Source of the DNA: Glycomyces sp. TRM65418
GTDB taxonomy: Bacteria > Actinomycetota > Actinomycetes > Mycobacteriales > Micromonosporaceae
Length of the DNA stretch: 64,000 bases
Direction: 5' to 3'
NCBI RefSeq assembly: GCF_019710475.1
Contig: NZ_JAJFAX010000001.1
Location: forward strand, 930,001 to 994,000
The notes below the pieces were generated by a model, which ran no database searches, was not told the origin of the DNA, and was given only the letters and a program-made list of their open reading frames with translations. Shown here in pieces: positions 43,525 through 51,601 of this stretch (its first letter is position 1; every line of letters starts with the position of its first letter). The position numbers and the translations under genes were made by a program.

Positions 43525-44835
43525 TCAGACCGGCGGCGCTGCCGGTCCCGACGCGGCGGCGACGGCGTCGGCCACCGCCGGGGCGAGGGCGGGGTCGAGA
43601 GCGGCGGTGCTCACGCGGATGCCCTGGTCGCCGTGGAAGGAGTAGGAGCGGCCGGGGGCGACGGCGAAGCCGGCGTCGCGGAGGGACACGACCGCGGCGG
43701 TCTCGTCGCTGACGGGGACCCAGAGGTTGAGCCCCGAGCGGCCCCACGTCTCGATGCCGCGCTCGGCGAGCGCCTCGCGCAGGGCCCCTTGCCGTTCGGC
43801 GTAGACGCGGCCGGCTCGGTCCACCCGGGCCTCGACGTCGGCGTCGGTCCAGGCGGCGATCACGAAGTGCTGCAGGATGCACGAGACCCAGCCGTGCCCG
43901 ATCGCCATGCGGCCCTGGACGCGGGCCTTCGTCTCCGGGTCGGCGGCGACGAGGGCGCATCGCAGGTTGGGGCCGTAGGGCTTCGACGTGGACCGCACGA
44001 ACATCCAGCGGTCGGCGGCGTCGGCCACGAAGTGCAGCGGGATCTGCGAGAGTTCGGCCCAGTGGTCGTCCTCGATCACGAACACGCCCGGATGGCGGGC
44101 GATGACCTCGCGGAGCGCGGCGGCGCGCTCGGCGGAGACCGCCGCGCCGGTGGGGTTCTGGCCGCGGGAGGTGAGGATGAAGGCCCGGGCCCCGGCGGCG
44201 AGGGCGTCGTCCAGTTCGGACGGCAGCGGGCCTTCCCCGTCGATCGCGACGGGGGTGACCTGGTATCCGGCCGAGAGCAGGAGGTCGCGGCCGTTCGACC
44301 AGGTGGGCTCCTCGACGGCGACGGTGTCGCCGGGTTCGAGCCGGGCGGCGAGCCCGCGTTCGAAGGCGTCCAGGGCGCCGGAGGTGACGGTGAGCTCGCC
44401 GTGGACGCCGTCGGTCGCGAAGCGGTCGCGCCCGAGGTCGAGCAGGTCGGGGCAGGGGCCGCCGTCGCGGTAGTTCCCGTGCGTCACCTCGACGACGGGC
44501 TTGAGCGCGTCGAGGTCGGGCAGCAGCGACGGGTCCGGTTCCCCGGAGACGAGGTCGACCACGCCGGCGGGGACGGTGAGCGTGCCGGCGGGGGTGAAGG
44601 CGGAGCGCTGGCGGATGAAGGTGCCCGCGCGGCCGCCGGTCTCGACCACACCGCGTTCGCGCAGGCGGCGGTAGGCCGAGGCGACGGTGCCGGGGGCGAC
44701 GCCGAGGTCGGCGGCGAGCTTGCGGACGGGGGGCAGGGTGCGGCCGGGCGCGAGGTGGCCCGCGCGCACGCCGGACTCGACGCTGGCGGCGATCTCGCTT
44801 GCCGACGAACCGGTGATCTGATACTGTACTGACAT
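43525..44835 (-). CDS. MocR/PdxR-type GntR-aminotransferase regulator
   Basis: A 436-residue fusion regulator. Residues 8-75 form a GntR winged helix (LPPVRKLAADLGVAPGTVAS, AYRRLRERGVVE); the rest is a fold-type I aminotransferase domain with SRGQNPTGA, IEDDHWAEL and PLP lysine Lys285 in RSTSKPYGPN. Such proteins sense PLP or amino acids. It is divergent from a PNPOx-like gene 49 bp away, with an inverted repeat in between, and probably regulates that gene and the downstream MFS gene. Confidence 0.93.
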   Translation of the reverse strand: MSVQYQITGSSASEIAASVESGVRAGHLAPGRTLPPVRKLAADLGVAPGTVASAYRRLRERGVVETGGRAGTFIRQRSAFTPAGTLTVPAGVVDLVSGEPDPSLLPDLDALKPVVEVTHGNYRDGGPCPDLLDLGRDRFATDGVHGELTVTSGALDAFERGLAARLEPGDTVAVEEPTWSNGRDLLLSAGYQVTPVAIDGEGPLPSELDDALAAGARAFILTSRGQNPTGAAVSAERAAALREVIARHPGVFVIEDDHWAELSQIPLHFVADAADRWMFVRSTSKPYGPNLRCALVAADPETKARVQGRMAIGHGWVSCILQHFVIAAWTDADVEARVDRAGRVYAERQGALREALAERGIETWGRSGLNLWVPVSDETAAVVSLRDAGFAVAPGRSYSFHGDQGIRVSTAALDPALAPAVADAVAAASGPAAPPV

Positions 44836-44858
44836 AACGACAAGATTGTATCAGTACA
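44825..44858. promoter_or_regulatory. MocR operator candidate
   Basis: TGTACTGA (44825-44832) and its exact complement TCAGTACA (44851-44858) are separated by 18 bases in the 49-bp divergent promoter, an AT-rich island. The left arm lies inside the MocR start region, so binding would block the regulator's own expression. Related GTATC and GATAC copies adjoin the arms. Confidence 0.6.
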
Positions 44859-44884
44859 AAAATCGTCGATAGGAGCCACCCCCG

Positions 44885-45499
44885 ATGTCCGCCCTCGAAG
44901 CCCCCGTCGACCGGTTCGAGCAGACCGAGCGCACCACCCCCAGGCGCTCCCGCGAGAAAGTCGCCTACGAGCGGTCCGACGCCTATCAGGTCCTCGACGA
45001 GGCGCTGTTCTGCGACCTCGCCTTCGTCGGCCCCGACGGGGCGCCGCGGATCCTGCCGACGTTCCATGTGCGCGTGGGCGACACCCTCTACGTGCACGGG
45101 TCCACCGGCGGCAGCATGGGCCTGGGCGGGAAGGAGGGGTTCGACGTGAGCGTCGGCGCCACCATCGTGGACGGACTCGTGTTCTCCAAGTCCTGGTTCC
45201 ACCACAGCATGAACTACCGCAGCGTCGTCGTCCACGCCAAGGCGACGCTGGTGACCGACCCCGAGGAGCGCTGGACCGCGATGCGCGCGCTCATCGACCG
45301 GCTCGCCGAAGGGCGCTCCGCGCGTTCGCGCGAGCCCAGCGAGAAGGAGAACGCCATGTCGGCGCTGCTCGCGATCCCGCTCGAAGAGGTCTCCGTCAAG
45401 CAGCGCCAGGGCCCGCCGGTCGAGGAGCCCGAGGACGAGGACCTGCCGTTCCTCAACGGCGTCGCCCCCGTGACCACGGTCGTTGCGGGGCGGCTCTAG
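44885..45499 (+). CDS. Pyridoxamine 5'-phosphate oxidase-related flavin-binding protein
   Basis: A 204-residue split-barrel flavoprotein of the PNPOx-like family. The opening VAYERSDAYQVLDEALFCDL, GAPRILPTFHVRVGDTLYVH with STGGSMG and the late VSVKQRQGPPVEE match a subgroup with a conserved flavin phosphate site and variable substrates. It is divergent from a MocR regulator, whose PLP-binding domain and this protein's relation to B6-type oxidases suggest a B6 connection. True PNP oxidase activity is not shown. Confidence 0.85.
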   Translation: MSALEAPVDRFEQTERTTPRRSREKVAYERSDAYQVLDEALFCDLAFVGPDGAPRILPTFHVRVGDTLYVHGSTGGSMGLGGKEGFDVSVGATIVDGLVFSKSWFHHSMNYRSVVVHAKATLVTDPEERWTAMRALIDRLAEGRSARSREPSEKENAMSALLAIPLEEVSVKQRQGPPVEEPEDEDLPFLNGVAPVTTVVAGRL

Positions 45500-45629
45500 A
45501 CTGCGATCCGCGCGGTGCCGGACCGGACTCGGCCTTCAGGCGACAGGAAAGCCCGAAGAGTGGGTCGTGGGAACTTCCCTTTCGAAGCCGGTTCGGCACC
45601 GTTGCGCACTGGAGGTTGTGCGCGCGGAT

Positions 45630-45684
45630 CGCGAACGATCGGGCGGGCCGAAGTTCGAGACGGCCCGCCCGATCACTGTTCGCG
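45630..45684. terminator. Long bidirectional terminator hairpin
   Basis: GATCGGGCGGGCC (45637-45649) pairs perfectly with 45662-45674, and CGCGAAC (45630-45636) pairs with GTTCGCG (45678-45684) after a 3-base bulge. It lies between the convergent PNPOx-like and ThuA-like genes. Confidence 0.75.
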
Positions 45685-45711
45685 TGGGCTTACGATGCGG
45701 CTCGCAAGGGC

Positions 45712-46572
45712 TTACGCCGCGGCCTTGACCGGCTCGGCTTCACCCGCGGTCTCCGCCCGGTCCAGGCGCCACACCGCGATCGAGCCGCCGCCGGCGACCG
45801 CCACCACGAACGTCACGAACGTCAACGTGTACGGCCAGGCCGGCGCGGCGTCCTCCGTGTTCTGGACCAGCGCGCCCTCCTCGCCCGCGGCCCACCAGAT
45901 GCCCTGGCGTATCAGCTGCAGGAAGTCCCGCTCCCCCCACGTGTCCCCCGAACCGCCCGGCGAGGCGTAGAAGGCGCGGTGGGTCTCGCTGGTCCAGGCC
46001 ACCGGCTGCCCCGAGCCGAGCTCGGCGAGCACCGTGGAGTCCGGTTCCGCCGGCGCGGGATCGAAGGAGTACCACCGCTCGGTGACCTCGAGGTCCTCGT
46101 CCAGGCCCTCGGTGATCGGCGAGCCCGCGTTGAAGCTGACCTCCTGCTCGGCGGCCGGCTCGGCCGGCGGCGACAGCGCCGTCGCCCCGAGCAGCTCCTG
46201 GTACCAGTCCCACTCCGGTTCGCTCGCGGCCGCCGAATGCGTCGCGACGAATCCGCCCCCGCCCGACACGAAGGAGTGGAGCGCGGCCTGCTGCGCGTCG
46301 TCGAGCGGGTCCGCGCCCGTGTTGAGCAGCATGACCACGTCGAAGCCGTCGAGGTCCGTCAGATCCTCCGGCTCGCCCTCGACGAGGGTGAAGTTCCAGC
46401 GCCGGGCCTCCATGTGCAGGCGCTCCACCGCGTAGTCGGCCACGTCCTGCGCCTCGTTCCCGGTCGTGATGACCAGTACCTGCGGCCCCCCGGCGGCATG
46501 GGCCGCCGAAGGGGCGAAGGCGGGCGCGCAGGCCAGCGCGACGATCGTGCACAGTCGCAGCAGGGTTCTCAC
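45712..46572 (-). CDS. ThuA-like domain protein, secreted and membrane-anchored
   Basis: A 286-residue exported protein. A signal peptide (to AHA-AGG at residue 27) precedes a glutamine-amidotransferase-like ThuA fold: VLVITTGNEAQDVADYA, FDVVMLLNTG, SFVSGGGGFVATHSA, and WTSETHRAFYASPGG. The C-terminus has one membrane span (LTFVTFVVAVAGGGSIAVW) and a short charged tail. ThuA proteins are linked to sugar utilisation; the function of secreted forms is unknown. It lies 22 bases after the M23 gene on the same strand. Confidence 0.8.
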   Translation of the reverse strand: MRTLLRLCTIVALACAPAFAPSAAHAAGGPQVLVITTGNEAQDVADYAVERLHMEARRWNFTLVEGEPEDLTDLDGFDVVMLLNTGADPLDDAQQAALHSFVSGGGGFVATHSAAASEPEWDWYQELLGATALSPPAEPAAEQEVSFNAGSPITEGLDEDLEVTERWYSFDPAPAEPDSTVLAELGSGQPVAWTSETHRAFYASPGGSGDTWGERDFLQLIRQGIWWAAGEEGALVQNTEDAAPAWPYTLTFVTFVVAVAGGGSIAVWRLDRAETAGEAEPVKAAA

Positions 46573-46594
46573 GCGCCCAGACTAGCGATAGGCG

Positions 46595-47497
46595 TCAGCC
46601 GCAATGGCTCCAGGCGCTCGTCCAACTCGTCGAGCCGACCGATCCGCCCCACTTGACGCACTGGTTCGCCGCCGACTTGCGGATCGGTCCGGCGTAGTAG
46701 GAGAAGTTCCCCGAATCCCGGGTGACCGTGCCGCCTTCGACCTGGAGGCTGGCGGAGACCGACGAGGCGGTGCCGACGCTCTGGTACTTCAGGGTCACGA
46801 CGCAGTTGTAGCCGTTGGAGCTGTTGTACATCAGGAAGACCGCCCCGGCCGAGCCGAGCGCGTGCTGGTTGATCTGGCTGTAGCCCGAGCCGCAGACCTC
46901 GCCGGCGGTGTACGGGTTCCCGCCGGAGCAGCCGTTCGAGGAGGTGATGGCCTTCTTGGTGCCCAGGGGGACCTGGACGCCCTCGACGACGGGGGTCACG
47001 ACGGAGCCGGAGGAGTTGCGCTGCTCGTAGTGGAGGTGGGGGGCGGTGGAGCCGCCGGTGGACCCGACGGTGCCGATGACGGTGCCCTGCGAGACGGACT
47101 TGCTGGTGCCGGCGGCCTGGACCATGGTCGCCAGGTGCGCGTAGCGGGTGCGGGAGCCGTCGGAGTGGACGATCTGGACCCACTTGCCGTAGCTGGTGCT
47201 GCCCGCGTTGTAGAAGTAGGCGGTGCCGCCCGCGGTGGCGCGCACGTTCTCGCCGTTGATGGCGTCGGAACCGTAGTTCTGCCAGTCGATGGTGTTGCTG
47301 GGGTTGTGCCCGCCGGTCCAGTTGTTGGCGTTGAAGGTCTTGTTGCAGTTGAACGGGCTCTTGTGGCTCACGGCCTGGGCCGAGACGTCCTCGGCGCTCG
47401 CCGTGAGGGCGGGGACGAAGGCGGCTGCCGCCGCGGCGATGAGCGCCGCGGTGAACAGTGCGATGCGCTTGAAGCGCGGGTGGAGGCGCTGGCTCAT
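46595..47497 (-). CDS. Secreted M23 family metallopeptidase
   Basis: A 300-residue exported zinc endopeptidase, probably cutting peptidoglycan cross-bridges. The signal peptide ends near ASA-EDV (residue 35). Zinc ligands and catalytic residues are visible: His64 and Asp71 (GGHNPSNTIDW), His121 (RYAHL) and His154/His156 (APHLHYEQR). The C-terminal 120 residues are a Cys-containing beta-rich domain of unknown type, possibly for wall binding. A TTCACA/TATCGT promoter ends six bases before the ATG, suggesting a leaderless transcript. Two palindromes overlap this promoter. Confidence 0.9.
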   Translation of the reverse strand: MSQRLHPRFKRIALFTAALIAAAAAAFVPALTASAEDVSAQAVSHKSPFNCNKTFNANNWTGGHNPSNTIDWQNYGSDAINGENVRATAGGTAYFYNAGSTSYGKWVQIVHSDGSRTRYAHLATMVQAAGTSKSVSQGTVIGTVGSTGGSTAPHLHYEQRNSSGSVVTPVVEGVQVPLGTKKAITSSNGCSGGNPYTAGEVCGSGYSQINQHALGSAGAVFLMYNSSNGYNCVVTLKYQSVGTASSVSASLQVEGGTVTRDSGNFSYYAGPIRKSAANQCVKWGGSVGSTSWTSAWSHCG

Positions 47498-47503
47498 AAC
47501 GGG

Positions 47504-47555
47504 ACGATATCGAAGATTTTCTTCGTTGTGAAGATCACATTTGAAGAAATTCTTC
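47504..47555 (-). promoter_or_regulatory. M23 promoter with two phased palindromic operators
   Basis: On the minus strand TTCACA (47532-47527) and TATCGT (47509-47504) are 17 bases apart. GAAGATTTTCTTC (47512-47524) fits exactly between them and GAAGAAATTCTTC (47543-47555) lies just upstream of the -35. The two GAAGA-N3-TCTTC sites are 31 bp apart centre to centre, three helical turns, as expected for cooperative repressor binding. Confidence 0.6.
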
Positions 47556-47570
47556 TTAAAAGCGAGGAAC

Positions 47571-47599
47571 GGCCGCGTTCCCGTCGAGGGAACGCGGCC
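47571..47599 (-). terminator. Terminator of the ABC-2 exporter operon
   Basis: Located at 47571-47599, just beyond the minus-strand stop at 47617... read on the minus strand, a 12-bp stem (47571-47582 with 47588-47599, loop GTCGA) 18 bases after that stop and before the M23 promoter. Confidence 0.75.
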
Positions 47600-47616
47600 C
47601 GCTGCTCGACCGTTCG

Positions 47617-48414
47617 CTACTTGTACAAGGCCTTCGCCAGCCGCTTCTGCGCGATCCACATGCCCACCAGGCACAGTGCCAGCAGATAGCCGATGTGCAC
47701 CAGCATCATCGGGCCGATCTGCCCCAGGCTCAGGCCGCGCACGAGCTCGATGCCGTGGAACAGCGGCATGGCGTAGACGATCGGCTGCGCGAACGCCGGA
47801 TACGACTCCACCGGCGTGAACGTCCCGCCGAACAGGAACATCGTGAAGACCACCGCGTTCATCCAGTCGAAGTCGGTCCACTCCCGGAACAGCGTGGCGA
47901 GGGTCAGCCCGATCCCCGCGAACGCGAGCGCGATGAACACGCACGCCGGGACGGCCAGGAGCGCCCACCACGAGTCGAGGAGCCCGAAGAGCCCCATCAC
48001 GATCACGAACGCGCCGATGTAGGTGAACCCGCGGATGAGGGCCCACCAGACCTCCCCGAGCGCGAGGTCCCACGGCCGCAGCGGGGTGTTGAGGATGCCG
48101 TCGTAGACCTTCATCCACTTGAACTTGGCGAACACGTTGATCGAGGTCTCGGCGAGCACGCCCATCATGGCGGCGTTCGCGAGGATCGCGGGCGCGACAT
48201 AGGCGGTGTAGGAGACGGCGGTGCCGTCGGGGAGCGTGATGTCCCCGACGAGGGCGCCCACCCCGAACCCGAAGGCGAACAGGAAGAGCAGGGACTCCAC
48301 GGCGCCGGAGACGACGAGGATCCAGGCGCGGCGCATGGCGACCCAGTTGCGGTTCAGCAGGGCGCCCGAGGAGCGCAGGCTCGCGCGGGCGGCGCTGTAG
48401 GCGATGACGGACAC
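47617..48414 (-). CDS. ABC-2 type transporter permease
   Basis: A 265-residue membrane permease with six spans of the DrrB/NodJ type. The conserved ABC-2 region is present: KVYDGILNTPLRPWDLALGE, FTMFLFGGTFTPVESYPAFA, IVYAMPLFHGIELVRGLSLG. It is the third gene of an ATPase-permease-permease exporter. The GTG is set by AGGAG overlapping the upstream permease stop. The substrate may be an antibiotic, lipid or polysaccharide; motifs do not decide. Confidence 0.9.
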   Translation of the reverse strand: MSVIAYSAARASLRSSGALLNRNWVAMRRAWILVVSGAVESLLFLFAFGFGVGALVGDITLPDGTAVSYTAYVAPAILANAAMMGVLAETSINVFAKFKWMKVYDGILNTPLRPWDLALGEVWWALIRGFTYIGAFVIVMGLFGLLDSWWALLAVPACVFIALAFAGIGLTLATLFREWTDFDWMNAVVFTMFLFGGTFTPVESYPAFAQPIVYAMPLFHGIELVRGLSLGQIGPMMLVHIGYLLALCLVGMWIAQKRLAKALYK

Positions 48415-48422
48415 GCGGGCTC

Positions 48423-49229
48423 CTAGAAGTTCAGTCGGCGCTGGATGACGTGCCGGGCGGCGAACCACCCGGCGACGGCCAGCAGCAGCAGGTAGGCGAC
48501 GTGGGCGATCGGCGGCAGCACGGGCGCGACGCCCGCGGTGGCGGCGCGGGCGAGTTCGGTGCCGTGCCACAGGGGCGAGATCCACACCAGCGGCTGCAGG
48601 AACCAGGGCATCTCTCTCGCGGGGAAGAACACCCCGGAGAACAGCGAGATCGGGATGACGGCGAACCGGAAGATCATGTTCAGGTTCGCGTCGTTCTTGA
48701 GGCTGGAGGCCCAGAAGTGCAGCCAGGGCGCGAGCGAGGCCGCCACGAGCGCGGCGGCGAGCACCGCGAGCGCGGCCCACCAGGAGGTGTAGACCCCGAA
48801 GAAGGCGAGCACGATCGCGACGACGGTGCAGTTGGTGAAGGGCCGGAAGACGACCGCGTAGGCGAGGTGGCCGTTGAGGATGTCGACCGGCCGCAGCGGG
48901 GTGGCGCGCTGGGCGAGGTAGTGGCCGCCCCATTCGGCGTAGCCGCCGAAGACGGGGAAGACCATGTCGTTGCCGAGCATCATGACCGCGACCGAGCAGA
49001 TGAGGCCGGGGGCGATGAACTGGGCGTACTCGATGCCGCCGAGGGCGGCGGGGTCGATGTAGGAGCCGACGCCGATGCCGATGGAGACCATGTAGAGCAG
49101 GGGCAGGAGCACCGAGGTGAAGACGGTGCCGTGCCAGACGTGCCGGTACAGGGCCAGCTGGAGGCTGAAGGCCCGCCAGCCGCCGACGAGCGTGCTCGGC
49201 GCCGAACGGTCCACAGTGGTGGTGGTCAC
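48423..49229 (-). CDS. ABC-2 type transporter permease
   Basis: A 268-residue permease paralogous in outline to the next gene, with six spans and the ABC-2 segments HYLAQRATPLRPVDILNGHL, SLFSGVFFPAREMPWFLQPL and WISPLWHGTELARA. The two permeases probably form a heterodimer with the upstream ATPase, as in DrrABC or NodIJ systems. The GTG overlaps the ATPase stop by four bases. Confidence 0.9.
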   Translation of the reverse strand: MTTTTVDRSAPSTLVGGWRAFSLQLALYRHVWHGTVFTSVLLPLLYMVSIGIGVGSYIDPAALGGIEYAQFIAPGLICSVAVMMLGNDMVFPVFGGYAEWGGHYLAQRATPLRPVDILNGHLAYAVVFRPFTNCTVVAIVLAFFGVYTSWWAALAVLAAALVAASLAPWLHFWASSLKNDANLNMIFRFAVIPISLFSGVFFPAREMPWFLQPLVWISPLWHGTELARAATAGVAPVLPPIAHVAYLLLLAVAGWFAARHVIQRRLNF

Positions 49230-50176
49230 TCGTCCTCCACCAGGGCGCGGCCGGTGAGGCGGAGGAAGACGTCCTCGAGGCTGGCGCGGCGGGCCAGGAC
49301 CGAGGTCGGCCGGATGTCGCGGGCGTCGAGGGCGGCGTTGGTGTCGTCGGCGTCGTCGGTGTAGACGAGGATCTTGTCCGGCAGCGCCTCGATCTGGGCG
49401 CCGATCCCGTGGAGCGTCAGGGCCAGCTCGGCGAGCTCGGCGGTGTGGGCGGCGCCGAAGCGCAGCTCCACGACCTCCTTGGTGACATGGGTGTCGATGA
49501 GCTCGCGGGGGGAGCCGGAGGCGATGATGCGGCCCTCGTCCATGACCACGAGGCGGTCGCACAGCTGCTCGGCCTCGTCCATGTAGTGGGTGGTGAGCAG
49601 GATCGAGACCCCGCGGTGCTTGAGCTGGAACAACCGCTCCCACACCAGGTGCCGGGCCTGCGGGTCGAGGCCGGTGGTGGGCTCGTCGAGGATCACGAGG
49701 TCGGGGTCGTTGATGAGGGACCGGGCGATGGCCAGGCGGCGCTGCATGCCGCCGGAGAGCTCATTGACCTGGTCCTTGGCGCGGGAGGAGAGCTGCACGA
49801 ACTCGAGGAGCTCGGCGGCCTTCTCCCTGGCGGCCTTCTTCTTGATGCCGAAGTAGCCGGCGTAGACCACGAGGTTCTCGAACACGGTGAGCATCCCGTC
49901 GAGGGTGTTGTCCTGCGGGACGACGCCGAGGCGGGCGCGGATCACGGCCCCGTGGGTGCGGGGGTCGTGGCCGAAGACCTCCAGGGCGCCTTCGGTGGGC
50001 TCGGAGACGCAGCCGATCATCCGCATGGTGGTGGACTTGCCGGCCCCGTTCGCGCCGAGGAATCCGAAGGCCTCGCCGCGGCGGATCTCGAAGTCCACTC
50101 CGCGTACGGCTTCGTGCTCGCCGTAGCGCTTCCGCAGGTCATTGGCTCGCATGAGGATCTCGTTGTCATGTGGCAT
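49226..50176 (-). CDS. ABC transporter ATPase (DrrA/NodI type)
   Basis: A 316-residue nucleotide-binding subunit. Walker A is GANGAGKST (residues 41-49), the signature LSGGMQRR starts at 140, Walker B is LVILDEP (160-166) with the D-loop GLDP and H-loop TTHYMDE. A C-terminal extension of about 80 residues is typical of DrrA-like exporters. It heads a three-gene export operon and is divergent from a desaturase gene. Confidence 0.95.
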   Translation of the reverse strand: MPHDNEILMRANDLRKRYGEHEAVRGVDFEIRRGEAFGFLGANGAGKSTTMRMIGCVSEPTEGALEVFGHDPRTHGAVIRARLGVVPQDNTLDGMLTVFENLVVYAGYFGIKKKAAREKAAELLEFVQLSSRAKDQVNELSGGMQRRLAIARSLINDPDLVILDEPTTGLDPQARHLVWERLFQLKHRGVSILLTTHYMDEAEQLCDRLVVMDEGRIIASGSPRELIDTHVTKEVVELRFGAAHTAELAELALTLHGIGAQIEALPDKILVYTDDADDTNAALDARDIRPTSVLARRASLEDVFLRLTGRALVEDE

Positions 50177-50368
50177 GGAGTCACACTAAGCCCCCGCTCC
50201 GACATGAGGCCAGTTCTTTTCGAAGGAGTTGCTTCACATTAATGGTCTGCGGTGCGGAAAAGGTAGGGCAAGCACTACCCCCATTGACGGGTCAGCAGTA
50301 GCGACAAGCCGCCGCTGAGGCGGGAGGCTTAAGAGGTCGACAAGTTTCCCGACAGAACGGACGTATCC

Positions 50369-51421
50369 ATGACTCTCATGGCCGAAAAGGCACCGCCCGC
50401 CGCCGAGCGACCGCGGACCGGCAGCGACTTCGCTGTCCTTTCGCGTCGGATCAACGAGGCCGGGCTGATGCGCCGTCGCCCCGGGTACTACGCGATCCGC
50501 TTCACGCTCATGGCAGCAGTGTTCATCGGTACGTGGACCGCGTTCGTACTCATCGGCAACACCTGGCTCCAGATGTTCACGGCCGGCTTCCTGGCCCTCG
50601 TGAGCGCCCAAGTGGCGATGCTCGGCCACGACCTCGCCCACCGCCAGGTGTTCCGCTCCCGCTCGACCTCCGAGAAGGTCGGCTGGTTCACCGGAAACCT
50701 CGCCAACGGCATGGGCTACGGCTGGTGGAACGACAAGCACAACCGCCACCACGCCAACCCCAACCACGAGGAGCTCGACCCCGACGTCTCACCGGGCCTG
50801 TTCGTCTGGTCGAAGCGCCAGGCGGGCTTCGCGAAGGGCATCACGACCTGGTTCGGCAAGTACCAGGCGCAGCTGTTCTTCCCGATCCTCACGCTCGAGG
50901 GCCTGAACCTCAACGTCTCGGGCATCAAGTCGGTCCTCAAGCCGGGTCTGAAGCACCGCGGCCTCGAAGCCCTCTTCCTGGGCCTCCACTGGGCCGCGTA
51001 CCTGACCGTGATCTTCATGGTCCTCTCCCCCGGCAAGGCCGTGGTGTTCATCCTCGTGCACAAGGCCGTCTGGGGCGTGTACATGGGCTCGGTCTTCGCG
51101 CCGAACCACAAGGGCATGCCGACCTTCGTCGGCGACACCGAGCTGGACTTCCTGCGCAAGCAGGTGCTGACCTCGCGGAACGTGAAGGGCGGCTGGCTGA
51201 CGAACTTCGCGCTGGGCGGCCTGAACTACCAGATCGAGCACCACCTGTTCCCGGGCATGCCGTCCGTGCACCTGGCGAAGGCCCAGCCGATCGTCGAGGA
51301 GTTCTGCAAGGAGAAGGGCATCCCCTACCACGCGACGGGCCTGATCCAGTCCTGGCGCGAGGCGCTGACCGAACTCCACGCACACGGCGAACCGCTGCGG
51401 AACCCGCAGCCCGCGAAGTGA
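50369..51421 (+). CDS. Membrane fatty-acid desaturase
   Basis: A 350-residue di-iron acyl desaturase with three histidine boxes: HDLAH (87-91), HNRHH (124-128) and QIEHH near residue 290. Four spans are visible. The box pattern, ending in QIEHHLFPGMP, matches the linoleoyl-CoA/Delta-6-like and DesA3-like group acting on acyl-CoA or acyl-lipids. It would introduce a double bond for membrane fluidity. It is divergent from the ABC exporter, with 192 bp between; no nearby reductase is seen. Confidence 0.92.
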   Translation: MTLMAEKAPPAAERPRTGSDFAVLSRRINEAGLMRRRPGYYAIRFTLMAAVFIGTWTAFVLIGNTWLQMFTAGFLALVSAQVAMLGHDLAHRQVFRSRSTSEKVGWFTGNLANGMGYGWWNDKHNRHHANPNHEELDPDVSPGLFVWSKRQAGFAKGITTWFGKYQAQLFFPILTLEGLNLNVSGIKSVLKPGLKHRGLEALFLGLHWAAYLTVIFMVLSPGKAVVFILVHKAVWGVYMGSVFAPNHKGMPTFVGDTELDFLRKQVLTSRNVKGGWLTNFALGGLNYQIEHHLFPGMPSVHLAKAQPIVEEFCKEKGIPYHATGLIQSWREALTELHAHGEPLRNPQPAK

Positions 51422-51438
51422 TCACACGTCCGATCCGA

Positions 51439-51466
51439 AAGGGCCGTCCCGAATGGGGCGGCCCTT
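51439..51466 (+). terminator. Terminator of the desaturase gene
   Basis: A 12-bp stem with one G-T pair (51439-51450 with 51455-51466, loop GAAT) lies 17 bases after the stop. Confidence 0.7.
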
Positions 51467-51601
51467 CGGGCTTCGCACTCCTCATAGTCGACGATGCGGG
51501 CGGTGACGGGGATCGAGACGGAGCAGCGCCCGGACCCCGTCTCGCTGCCGATGGAGCACCGGTGCTCCTCCGAGACGGACTCGTCCTCGAACCGCATGCC
51601 G

